Below, in pieces: positions 1-6,974 of a stretch of 37,850 nucleotides of DNA (within the stretch, counting starts at the first letter, position 1; every line of letters starts with the position of its first letter). Source of the stretch: Clostridiales bacterium (lineage in GTDB: Bacteria > Bacillota > Clostridia > Saccharofermentanales > Saccharofermentanaceae); the NCBI GenBank assembly GCA_017617525.1, contig JAFZWA010000012.1:1-37850 (forward strand). Reading direction: 5' to 3'. The position numbers were made by a program, and so were the translations under genes. The notes beneath the pieces were generated by a model, which saw only the letters and a list, made by a program, of their open reading frames with translations, searched no databases and was not told the DNA's origin.

Positions 1-1
1 A

Positions 2-169
2 GAGGAAGACGAAGAGGAAGAAGAGGATTTTGACGAGGAAGAATTTGAGGAAGATAACATCGATGATGATACCGATGAAGACCTTGATGATGAAGCTGAC
101 GAGGACCTCGAAGAAGACGAGGAAGATGCTGAAGTTTGTCGGGTTGACGATGAAAGTCCTCTGGAATAA
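2..169 (+). CDS. C-terminal end of a protein with a highly acidic tail (partial)
   Basis: This open frame enters from outside the window and stops at TAA 167-169, leaving 55 residues. Nearly all of it is Glu and Asp in GAA/GAG/GAT/GAC codons, with isolated Phe, Leu and Ala, ending ESPLE. Because only the tail is present the family cannot be named. Long acidic tails occur on many bacterial proteins, including RNA polymerase delta factor and secreted or nucleic-acid-associated proteins, so the tail is not diagnostic. The next gene begins 33 bases downstream on the same strand and could be co-transcribed. Confidence 0.7.
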   Translation, partial: EEDEEEEEDFDEEEFEEDNIDDDTDEDLDDEADEDLEEDEEDAEVCRVDDESPLE

Positions 170-202
170 AGTATCTTTGGAATGTTATGTATGAGGTACA
201 AA

Positions 203-640
203 ATGCTGTTTAAACTCGTGGCTGAAACCACCGTCGCTGCCGCCGAAGAAGGCGTAAAAATGGACACTACAACTTCTGCAATCTGCCTCGCGGGCTTTGT
301 GCTCGGCTTGATTGCCGCGGTTGTTCTTGTTTTCCTGGGCTTCAAAGGCGTCAATCGCGAACTGAAAAAAGACGACGCGACTCATGTCGTTCCTAAGAAC
401 GTGCTGGTCCGCTCCACTCTTTTTCTCGTCGGTGCCGTGTTCGCCATAGTCATCTGCCATTTCGCGAGTAACTACAAGGTCGTTTATGAGGGTACACACT
501 CGGCTACCGAGCTCTTTCTCGCATGCCTGATCTCCATCGCGAAAAAATTCGGCTGGATCGCGGCGATCCCGTGGGTCATGAGTCTTTTCCGTAAACAGTC
601 TCTCGGAATCAGAAGAGGAAACGATACAGATAAAATGTGA
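203..640 (+). CDS. Small hypothetical membrane protein, about three transmembrane helices
   Basis: The product is 145 residues. Hydrophobic segments are seen at about residues 25-47 (ICLAGFVLGLIAAVVLVFLG), 69-86 (STLFLVGAVFAIVICHF) and 100-125 (ELFLACLISIAKKFGWIAAIPW), with a basic C-terminus. The start at 203 is chosen because GAGG lies 6-7 bases before this ATG. An upstream in-frame ATG at 182 has no such site, and an ATG at 260 (MDTTTS) is a possible alternative. The opposite-strand frame over the same bases encodes no recognisable protein, while this frame has the hydrophobic pattern of a real membrane protein. The function is unknown. It follows the acidic-tail gene and precedes a weak CTTC-CTG-GAAG hairpin with a T run. 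Confidence 0.6.
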   Translation: MLFKLVAETTVAAAEEGVKMDTTTSAICLAGFVLGLIAAVVLVFLGFKGVNRELKKDDATHVVPKNVLVRSTLFLVGAVFAIVICHFASNYKVVYEGTHSATELFLACLISIAKKFGWIAAIPWVMSLFRKQSLGIRRGNDTDKM

Positions 641-646
641 TCGAAT

Positions 647-665
647 CTTCCTGGAAGGCATTTTT
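647..665 (+). terminator. Weak hairpin with T run after the membrane protein gene
   Basis: CTTC-CTG-GAAG at 647-657 is followed by GCATTTTT. The stem is only four pairs, so termination here is tentative, but it sits just after the stop at 640 and just before the uxu promoter. Confidence 0.3.
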
Positions 666-670
666 CATCC

Positions 671-699
671 TTGACATTATTCTAGTTCGCTAGTATGCT
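671..699 (+). promoter_or_regulatory. uxuA promoter
   Basis: The -35 box is TTGACA at 671-676. A 17-base spacer leads to the -10 box TATGCT at 694-699 (four of six matches). The -10 lies inside the CTAG-rich operator described separately, so a bound repressor would occlude it. The uxuA start codon is 43 bases downstream. Confidence 0.65.
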
Positions 700-705
700 A
701 GTTGC
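682..705 (+). promoter_or_regulatory. Candidate GntR operator made of three CTAG octamers
   Basis: Three octamers start with CTAG at 682, 690 and 698 (CTAGTTCG, CTAGTATG, CTAGTTGC). The central CTAGTATGCTAG at 690-701 is a near-perfect dyad. A sequence differing at one base (CTTGTATGCTAG) occurs at 3491-3502 before the regulator gene. Sharing between the uxuA and gntR promoters suggests this is the binding site of the adjacent FadR-type GntR regulator. That assignment is inference. Confidence 0.55.
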
Positions 706-742
706 AGAATGTGAGTAATTGAGAAGAAAAGAGGCTTTCACT

Positions 743-1816
743 ATGAAGATGGTCTTTCGTTGGTGGCCGCACGGCGATGATACGGTGACACTGGCTCAAA
801 TTCGACAGATCCCGGGTGTTTCCGGTGTAGCTACGATGTTCTCTGATATTCCGGCAGGCGAGGTTTGGCCGCTGGAAACGATCATGGCACTTCGCGATCA
901 GGTTCACGAAGCAGGTCTCGAGATGGAAGTCATCGAAAGCGTAAATATCCACGAAGATATCAAAAAGGGCCTCTCTACCCGTGACGAATATATCCAGAAC
1001 TATATCACCACCATGAAGAACCTGCATGAGGCCGGTGTCAAATGCATCTGCTATAACTTCATGCCGGTCATGGACTGGTTTAGAAGCCGACTCGAATACC
1101 CGCTTTCTGACGGTTCTTTTGCCATGGCATACGAGCATTCGTACGCAAGTTCCCTGACACTCGACCGCATCATCTCCGCCATGATGGACGGATCTAACGA
1201 TATGACCCTTCCGGGTTGGGAACCGGAAAGATTCCCGGCAATGGCGAAGGATATCGAGTTCTATCAGAATGTTTCCGCGGAGGAATACTTTAAGAACATT
1301 ACTTACTTCCTCGACGCGGTCATGCCTTATGCCGAGGAATACGACCTTGATTTCGGTGTACATCCGGACGACCCGCCGTGGCCGCTTTTCGGACTTCCGA
1401 AGGTCGTATGCTCTGCCGAATCGATCCGAAAGTATCTGGCTTTAAACAACAGCAAGAGAAACGGACTTACGCTCTGCACGGGAAGCCTGGGCGCCAACCC
1501 GGAAAATGACGTCCCCGCGATGGCCGAAGAATTTGCCGCCATGGGACGAGTGCCTTTCGTGCATCTTCGTAACGTAAAGCATACGTCCGAAAAGGACTTC
1601 CACGAGAGCGCGCACCTTTCTTCCGAGGGCGATCTCGATATGTACGGCATCGTTTCCGCGCTTCAGAAGAACGGATTTGACGGATATATCCGTCCGGATC
1701 ACGGACGACGCATCTGGGACGAAGGATCCAGACCGGGTTATGGTCTTTACGACCGCGCGCTCGGATCGCAGTACATCCTGGGTCTTTGGGAAGCCGTAAA
1801 AAGAGGAGAAAAGTAA
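743..1816 (+). CDS. uxuA: Mannonate dehydratase UxuA
   Basis: UxuA dehydrates D-mannonate to 2-keto-3-deoxygluconate (EC 4.2.1.8) in the cytoplasmic hexuronate pathway. The product is 357 residues, the usual length of the family (about 350-390). It opens MKMVFRWWPHGDDTVTLAQI, the typical clostridial UxuA N-terminus, and contains the conserved stretches HPDDPPWPLFGLPKV, CTGSLGANPEND, FVHLRNV and RPDHGRRIWDE, which carry the metal ligands and active-site residues of this TIM-barrel enzyme. ATG 743 is preferred over an in-frame TTG at 719 because GAGG at 731-734 is correctly spaced from it. The fructuronate reductase gene follows after 40 bases, making a two-step operon from fructuronate to KDG. 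Regulation is probably by the GntR gene at 3556. Confidence 0.95.
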   Translation: MKMVFRWWPHGDDTVTLAQIRQIPGVSGVATMFSDIPAGEVWPLETIMALRDQVHEAGLEMEVIESVNIHEDIKKGLSTRDEYIQNYITTMKNLHEAGVKCICYNFMPVMDWFRSRLEYPLSDGSFAMAYEHSYASSLTLDRIISAMMDGSNDMTLPGWEPERFPAMAKDIEFYQNVSAEEYFKNITYFLDAVMPYAEEYDLDFGVHPDDPPWPLFGLPKVVCSAESIRKYLALNNSKRNGLTLCTGSLGANPENDVPAMAEEFAAMGRVPFVHLRNVKHTSEKDFHESAHLSSEGDLDMYGIVSALQKNGFDGYIRPDHGRRIWDEGSRPGYGLYDRALGSQYILGLWEAVKRGEK

Positions 1817-1856
1817 TTCACTCTTTTGAATTTCTATATCACAGGAGGCGCTTATC

Positions 1857-3479
1857 ATGCTTTCTATTTCCATGAACAGGCAAAGTCTCAAAAGAACGGA
1901 AGACTGGGCCGGGATCGGTGTGACTCTTCCAAAGTTCGATCTCGAAAAGGTCTCTTCTAAAACCGTTTCCGAGCCGACATGGCTTCACTTCGGAGCAGGT
2001 AATATCTTCCGCGGATTTGTCGCGCGTCTTTCCCAGGATCTTCTGAACCAGGGGCTTTCGGACACGGGCATTATCGCGGCGGATACTTTTGACTATGAGA
2101 TCATCGACCGCATCTACCGTCCGTTTGACGACCTGACCCTGATGGTCGATCTTCGTCCTGACGGCAGCACCGGCTACGAGATCATCGGCAGTATCGCGGA
2201 GTCCAGAAAAGCCGATCCTTCCGACGCTTCCGAGATGGCTCGCCTTTCTGAGATCGCGTCTTCCTCTTCTCTTCAGATGATCAGTTTCACGATCACCGAA
2301 AAAGGCTACGCGCTTTATGACATGAGCGGAAAGCTCCTTCCCGTCGTACAAAAAGACATGGACGAGGGACCGTCTTCCGCAAGACACGCGATGAGCATCG
2401 TGTGCGCGCTTTTATGGAAAAGATTCCGGAACGGTGCTTTTCCGTTGGCATTGGCGTCGATGGACAACTGCAGCCAGAACGGCAAAAAACTCAAGGACAG
2501 TGTGCTTGAGATCGCGACGGCGTGGGAAGCCAAAGGTTTCGTTTCTTCGGAGTTTATCGACTACCTCAACGACAGTGCGAAAGTCGCTTTTCCGTGGAGC
2601 ATGATCGACAAGATCACTCCGCGTCCGGACGCCTCCGTGGAAAAGATGATCAATGACATGGGAATTACCGGGATGAGTCCTTTTACCACGGCAAAAGGAA
2701 CCTTCATCGCGCCTTTTGTTAACGCGGAAGTACCGCAGTATCTGGTCATGGAGGACACCTTCCCGAACGGAAGACCCGCGCTTGAAAAGGCAGGGGTGTA
2801 CATGACCGACCGAGACACCGTCAACAAGGCGGAGAGAATGAAGGTCACGACTTGCCTGAACCCGCTTCACACGGCGCTGGCCGTGTACGGATGCCTTCTC
2901 GGATACACCAGGATTTCCGATGAGATGAAGGATACCGAGCTCGTTTCGCTGATCAGAAAGATCGGCTATGACGAAGGACTTCCGGTCGTTACGGATCCGA
3001 AGATCTTAAATCCCGAAAAGTTCCTCGCGGAGGTCATTGAAGAACGTCTGCCGAATCCGTTTATTCCGGACGCGCCGCAGCGCATCGCGACCGATACGAG
3101 TCTGAAAGTACCGATCCGTTTCGGCGAGACGATCAAATCCTACATCGCCGATCCGTCCCTTCAGGTAGGGTCTCTTACATACATTCCGCTGGCGCTTGCC
3201 GGATGGCTCCGCTACCTTCTCGGTATCGATGATAAAGGCGAGCCGATGCAGCTCAGTTCCGACCCGCTTCTTTCCTCTCTTCAGGAGCAGTTGAAGGAGA
3301 TCCGTTTCGGTGATCCGTCGAGCGTGAAGGGGAATGCGGACGGCCTTTTGAGCAATGCATCCGTATTCGGATCGGATCTCGTCGCGTGCGGTCTTTCTAC
3401 GAAGATCGAAAGCTATCTTTCCGAGATGATCGAGGGACCGGGAGCCGTCAGAAACACGCTGAAAAAGTATCTCGATTGA
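1857..3479 (+). CDS. uxuB: Fructuronate reductase / mannonate oxidoreductase UxuB (mannitol dehydrogenase family)
   Basis: The enzyme interconverts D-fructuronate and D-mannonate with NAD(H) (EC 1.1.1.57), supplying the substrate of UxuA. The 540-residue length fits the long-chain polyol dehydrogenase family. The N-terminal Rossmann domain shows LHFGAGNIFRG at 43-53, and the catalytic motif K-x5-N-x2-H is present as K329, N335 and H338 in KVTTCLNPLH. The ATG at 1857 has a strong AGGAGG 9 bases upstream. Mannitol dehydrogenase and tagaturonate reductase share this fold. The pairing with uxuA decides for fructuronate reductase. It lies 40 bases after uxuA and is probably transcribed from the same promoter. 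Confidence 0.93.
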   Translation: MLSISMNRQSLKRTEDWAGIGVTLPKFDLEKVSSKTVSEPTWLHFGAGNIFRGFVARLSQDLLNQGLSDTGIIAADTFDYEIIDRIYRPFDDLTLMVDLRPDGSTGYEIIGSIAESRKADPSDASEMARLSEIASSSSLQMISFTITEKGYALYDMSGKLLPVVQKDMDEGPSSARHAMSIVCALLWKRFRNGAFPLALASMDNCSQNGKKLKDSVLEIATAWEAKGFVSSEFIDYLNDSAKVAFPWSMIDKITPRPDASVEKMINDMGITGMSPFTTAKGTFIAPFVNAEVPQYLVMEDTFPNGRPALEKAGVYMTDRDTVNKAERMKVTTCLNPLHTALAVYGCLLGYTRISDEMKDTELVSLIRKIGYDEGLPVVTDPKILNPEKFLAEVIEERLPNPFIPDAPQRIATDTSLKVPIRFGETIKSYIADPSLQVGSLTYIPLALAGWLRYLLGIDDKGEPMQLSSDPLLSSLQEQLKEIRFGDPSSVKGNADGLLSNASVFGSDLVACGLSTKIESYLSEMIEGPGAVRNTLKKYLD

Positions 3480-3490
3480 TCTCTTCACAA

Positions 3491-3502
3491 CTTGTATGCT
3501 AG
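3491..3502 (+). promoter_or_regulatory. Second copy of the candidate GntR operator
   Basis: CTTGTATGCTAG matches 11 of 12 bases of the dyad at 690-701. It overlaps the -35 box of the regulator's own promoter, which suggests autorepression. Confidence 0.5.
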
Positions 3503-3520
3503 TCAAAAATATTGTATATT
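3492..3520 (+). promoter_or_regulatory. Promoter of the GntR regulator gene
   Basis: TTGTAT at 3492-3497, a 17-base spacer, and TATATT at 3515-3520 (one mismatch to TATAAT). The start codon is 35 bases further on. The regulator and methyltransferase can therefore be expressed separately from uxuAB. Confidence 0.55.
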
Positions 3521-3555
3521 TACTAATGTATTAATTTGTGAAGGAGCTCTTCCGT

Positions 3556-4239
3556 ATGATCGTTCCACCTAAGAATGCCAGTGAGACCAACCGCGAATAC
3601 GCTTTCCGTGTAATCAGCGCAAACATTATCAGCCTGGATATCGAACCCGGCAGCATGATCGGTGAGCAGGAGATCGCGACTATGCTCGGTCTCTCCCGTA
3701 CACCTGTACACGAGGCATTCCTCGAACTTTCCAAGTCCAAGATCGTGGACATTCTTCCGCAGAAGGGCTGCCGCGTTTCCATGATCGACTCCGATCTCAT
3801 CCGCGAAGCAAGATTCCTTCGTATCACCGTCGAGACGGCGCTGGTCGAAGATGCCTGCGAGCTCGCTAAGGAAGAAGACCTTCGAGAACTGGAAGACAAT
3901 CTGGAGCTTCAGGAATTCTATCTTTCCAAGGATGCCGACAAACTGCTGGCTCTCGACAATGAGTTCCATAAGCTGATCTACAGCATCTGCAACAAGATGC
4001 AGTGCTACTACATGGTCAGCCTGATGAGCATGCACTTCGACCGTGTTAGAAGTTTGAGCCTGCACTCCGTTAAGGACCTTAAGATCGTTTCCGACCACAG
4101 AGCGATCCTTAACGCCATCAAGAAAAAAGATCCGGCCGCGGCAAGATCCGCATTCCAGAAGCATATGGCCCGCTTCGAACTTGACTGGAGCATCATCTGT
4201 AACGAGTACAAGCAGTACATCTCTGACGGAAGCACATGA
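3556..4239 (+). CDS. GntR family regulator, FadR subfamily (FCD domain), probable UxuR-like
   Basis: A 227-residue DNA-binding repressor. Residues about 12-75 form the GntR winged helix (IEPGSMIGEQEIATMLGLSR, then TPVHEAFLELSKSKIV and PQKGCRVS). Residues about 85-215 form the all-helical FCD ligand domain, with the conserved DNEFHKLIYS, MHFDRVR and SDHRAILNAI, which hold the metal and ligand-binding Asp and His residues of this family. The start at ATG 3556 is chosen because AAGGAG at 3541-3546 is properly spaced; a GTG at 3538 lies before that site. FCD regulators commonly sense sugar acids such as uronates, and the gene follows uxuAB with a shared operator. Its stop overlaps the next gene's start. 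Confidence 0.9.
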   Translation: MIVPPKNASETNREYAFRVISANIISLDIEPGSMIGEQEIATMLGLSRTPVHEAFLELSKSKIVDILPQKGCRVSMIDSDLIREARFLRITVETALVEDACELAKEEDLRELEDNLELQEFYLSKDADKLLALDNEFHKLIYSICNKMQCYYMVSLMSMHFDRVRSLSLHSVKDLKIVSDHRAILNAIKKKDPAAARSAFQKHMARFELDWSIICNEYKQYISDGST

Positions 4240-5342
4240 TCGATACCGCGAGAAAGACCGACATATGGCAATACCTGACGACCGCCCGAAAACCGGTCGT
4301 TCTTTATGGAACGGGCAATGGTGCCGACAAGATCCTCGATCAGCTGATCCAAAGAAACATCCCTGTATCCGGTGTTTTCGCGAGCAGTACTTTCGTACGT
4401 GACCGTTCTTTCCGCGGATTCAAAGTGGAGACCTATGAAGCGTTGAAAGCGCGCTTTCCGGACATGATCGTCCTCGTCTGCTTCGGTACTTCCCTGCCCG
4501 ACGTCCTTTCCAATATCGACCGGATTCGAAATGAATGCGAAGTCTATGCTCCGGACGTTCCCGTCTATGGAAAAGAACTGTTCGACAGCACCTTTTATGA
4601 GGCACATACAGAGGAACTTTCGACCGTTCGCGGATTCTTAAAGGATGACCTTTCAAGAGAGACTTTCGATCGAGTGATCGACTATAAATTGACAGGCGAC
4701 TATATGTTGTTAAGGCCCTGTGAATCGGCATTAGAGGACATTACTTCCATACTTTCGCTTCCTGATCCCGCGAATTATATCGACCTCGGCGCATATAACG
4801 GAGACACGGTCACTTTATACACGAAACTGTACCCGCAGATCCGAAAGATCCTGGCCGTAGAACCGGACAAAAGAAACTTCCGAAAGCTCAATGAAACGGT
4901 ACAGGTGCTTTTCGGGAAGGATCAGGAAGATGATTCCTGCGAGGGAAGCGAGAAAATATCAGTTTCCTGCGTTCGATCTTTGATCTCAGACCATGACGGG
5001 ACGGCTTTTGTGCCGAGAAACAGAGGGCGTGGCGTTCACGAAACAGCAGACGCGGATAAAGGCGAAGAGCTTACAACCGCGTCGCTTGTAACACTGTTAC
5101 GCGACCTTCGGGCGGACCTCATCAAGATGGATGTCGAGGGTAACGAGCTCCTTGCCGTGAAGGGTGGCGAAAATATCATTCTTCGGGACAAGCCTTCTCT
5201 GATCGTTTCGTGTTATCACCGAAGCGAGGACCTTTTCACGCTCCCGCTTCTTCTCAAAAAACTCGTTCCCGAATATAATGTATATATGCGGCATCATCCG
5301 CATCTCCTCTGTTGGGATACCGAATTTATCTTTTCGGTATAA
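4236..5342 (+). CDS. FkbM family SAM-dependent methyltransferase
   Basis: 368 residues with two parts. The N-terminal part begins with a Rossmann-like VVLYGTGNGADKIL at about 21-34. The C-terminal FkbM domain has the SAM-binding motif YIDLGAYNGDTV at 181-192, the acidic DE-type residue in AVEPDKRNFRKL, and the family hallmark LIKMDVEGNELLAVKGG near 290-310. FkbM enzymes methylate hydroxyls on natural products, lipids or glycans. The substrate here is unknown. The ATG overlaps the GntR stop by four bases (ATGA), so translation is coupled to a uronate-type regulator, which is an unusual pairing. The N-terminal domain resembles those seen in glycan-associated FkbM proteins, so a surface polysaccharide substrate is plausible but not shown. 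Confidence 0.85.
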   Translation: MIDTARKTDIWQYLTTARKPVVLYGTGNGADKILDQLIQRNIPVSGVFASSTFVRDRSFRGFKVETYEALKARFPDMIVLVCFGTSLPDVLSNIDRIRNECEVYAPDVPVYGKELFDSTFYEAHTEELSTVRGFLKDDLSRETFDRVIDYKLTGDYMLLRPCESALEDITSILSLPDPANYIDLGAYNGDTVTLYTKLYPQIRKILAVEPDKRNFRKLNETVQVLFGKDQEDDSCEGSEKISVSCVRSLISDHDGTAFVPRNRGRGVHETADADKGEELTTASLVTLLRDLRADLIKMDVEGNELLAVKGGENIILRDKPSLIVSCYHRSEDLFTLPLLLKKLVPEYNVYMRHHPHLLCWDTEFIFSV

Positions 5343-5389
5343 GAGAAGGGTATGGTTGCCCTCTTAGGGGCATTATTGGGGAGGATAAT

Positions 5390-6631
5390 ATGGCGAAGAA
5401 TTGCCCCGGCTGCGGCGGTACGATGGAGTACGATCCGGGTTTTGACGCATTGGTCTGCGGATCGTGCGGCAACATCATCGACCCGAAAACTCTGCCGGAT
5501 GCCGACAGCTTTTATAGCGGCGAAGAAGATACTGAAGCGCCTACGGATATTGCCGATACACTTTCCGAATTTGAAGAACTGACAGGCGAAATGTTTGACC
5601 GTCAGGTATATAAGTGCAGCCAGTGCGCCGGTGAAGTACTCGTTACCGGTACCGAGATCTCGACTAGATGCATCTACTGCGGCTCGACTTCGGTCGTATT
5701 CTCCAGAGTCTCCAAGGAGAACCGCCCGGATCTGATCGTGCCTTTCTCGGTCACGAAGGAAGAAGCCATGGAGACCGTGAAAAAAAACATCCTTTCCGGC
5801 GCGTTTATGCCGATGGGATTTAAGAAGATCGACCCGGAACTCGTCCGCGGAATCTATATCCCGTACTTTACATATGATGGCGCGATCTCTGACACACAGC
5901 AGCACCGCAACGTTATCTCGGATAAGACTTTGGTATTTGACGGAAGTGCCGATTTCGAGAATCTCCTGGTCGAGTGCTGTTCCGCCCTCGATGACCGCTC
6001 CACGGCTCTGCTTGAACCCTATAACGTAAAGGCGGCCGTCGAGTTTGATACGTCGTATCTCATGGGTTTTTATTCGAATACGCAGGATGTTACTCCGAAG
6101 CAGGCACTGAATACAGCTCGGATAAAAGCAGAAACGATCTTCAATTCCCAGATGCGTCAGCTCTCGAAGAACAGCAGCGCGAAGACCGTATACTCGAATC
6201 CGAAACTGGAGATGCATCGCACGGGGTATATCCTTCTTCCTGCATGGTTCGTCACGATCAACGCAAAGGGAACGCCCTATACTTTCCTCGTAAACGGTCA
6301 GTCCGGACGCTGTACCGGTACCGCGCCCTGGAGCAAGGCAAAGGTCTTTGGAACGATCGCGGCGGTAACAATGATCCTTTGGACGATCCTCATTACTTTA
6401 CTCACAAATGTCGAAAACCCGCATATCGATAAGATCACGGATTTCAAGGTGGCAGATAACTTGATCTACAGCGGAAGACTTCAGTTTATCGCGGGAATCC
6501 TTGCGGTCCTGGCCATCATCACAATGGTCATCGCGATCAGAAAGTTCCTGCGCCTGATCCAAAAACTGAATCGCACCGGCTCCGTCAGGACTCACATTTT
6601 CGCCGGAAGAAGACAGGGAGGTGTCAAATGA
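5390..6631 (+). CDS. Double zinc-ribbon protein with C-terminal membrane anchor, function unknown
   Basis: 413 residues. Two zinc ribbons are visible: C5-x2-C8 with C23-x2-C26, and C76-x2-C79 with C94-x2-C97. A central soluble region of about 200 residues follows (LIVPFSVTKEEAMETVKKNI, GIYIPYFTYDG), then two hydrophobic segments near 323-341 and 368-390 and a basic C-terminus. Automated pipelines often label such proteins TFIIB-type zinc ribbon proteins, but no transcription role is shown. The ATG at 5390 is preceded by GGAGG at good spacing; the longer frame from 5312 overlaps the FkbM gene and lacks this. The next gene overlaps by four bases. A membrane-associated metal-dependent scaffold is a guess only. 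Confidence 0.8.
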   Translation: MAKNCPGCGGTMEYDPGFDALVCGSCGNIIDPKTLPDADSFYSGEEDTEAPTDIADTLSEFEELTGEMFDRQVYKCSQCAGEVLVTGTEISTRCIYCGSTSVVFSRVSKENRPDLIVPFSVTKEEAMETVKKNILSGAFMPMGFKKIDPELVRGIYIPYFTYDGAISDTQQHRNVISDKTLVFDGSADFENLLVECCSALDDRSTALLEPYNVKAAVEFDTSYLMGFYSNTQDVTPKQALNTARIKAETIFNSQMRQLSKNSSAKTVYSNPKLEMHRTGYILLPAWFVTINAKGTPYTFLVNGQSGRCTGTAPWSKAKVFGTIAAVTMILWTILITLLTNVENPHIDKITDFKVADNLIYSGRLQFIAGILAVLAIITMVIAIRKFLRLIQKLNRTGSVRTHIFAGRRQGGVK

Positions 6632-6960
6632 AACAGCTCCTGTTTACACTGATTCGCTTAGATGCGGGTGATGATATAAGAGAAAAATGGCACAAACAGG
6701 TGCTCCAGGATTCTCTTTACGATGTTCGGTCATTTGCTGTCATCATCACATTGATACTCTGTGTTCTTGCCCTGGCAGTTGTCATGCTGGTCGTAGCAAA
6801 GATCCTCGAAAAGAAGAACGACTATGGCGATGAGGATGAGATGCATATGCGGAAATCCAGAGCTTCCTCCGGGTCCATCAACGCCCAGGTTTACTCGGAC
6901 ATTGCCTCGGGATCTATCAACTGCATGAAGCATTTTCAGTATAAGGATGTCAGCCGGTAG
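6628..6960 (+). CDS. Small single-pass membrane protein coupled to the zinc-ribbon gene
   Basis: 110 residues, with one strong transmembrane segment at about 35-60 (FAVIITLILCVLALAVVMLV), then an acidic-basic cytosolic tail KKNDYGDEDEMHMRKSRA. No family was recognised. The ATG overlaps the stop of the zinc-ribbon gene (ATGA), with AGGGAGGTG just upstream, so the two proteins are probably made together and may form a complex. The gene converges on galK, with only 14 bases between their stops. Confidence 0.7.
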   Translation: MKQLLFTLIRLDAGDDIREKWHKQVLQDSLYDVRSFAVIITLILCVLALAVVMLVVAKILEKKNDYGDEDEMHMRKSRASSGSINAQVYSDIASGSINCMKHFQYKDVSR

Positions 6961-6974
6961 TGATCTTTCCCTGA

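Noticed and set aside
1..130. Repeated GAA/GAG/GAT run at the window start considered as a repeat array
   Set aside because: It is an in-frame acidic coding tail ending in a stop codon, with no constant repeat and spacer length as in a CRISPR array.
185..661. Minus-strand open frame opposite the small membrane protein at 203
   Set aside because: The plus frame has clear membrane helices and a ribosome binding site; the minus frame has neither and no motif.
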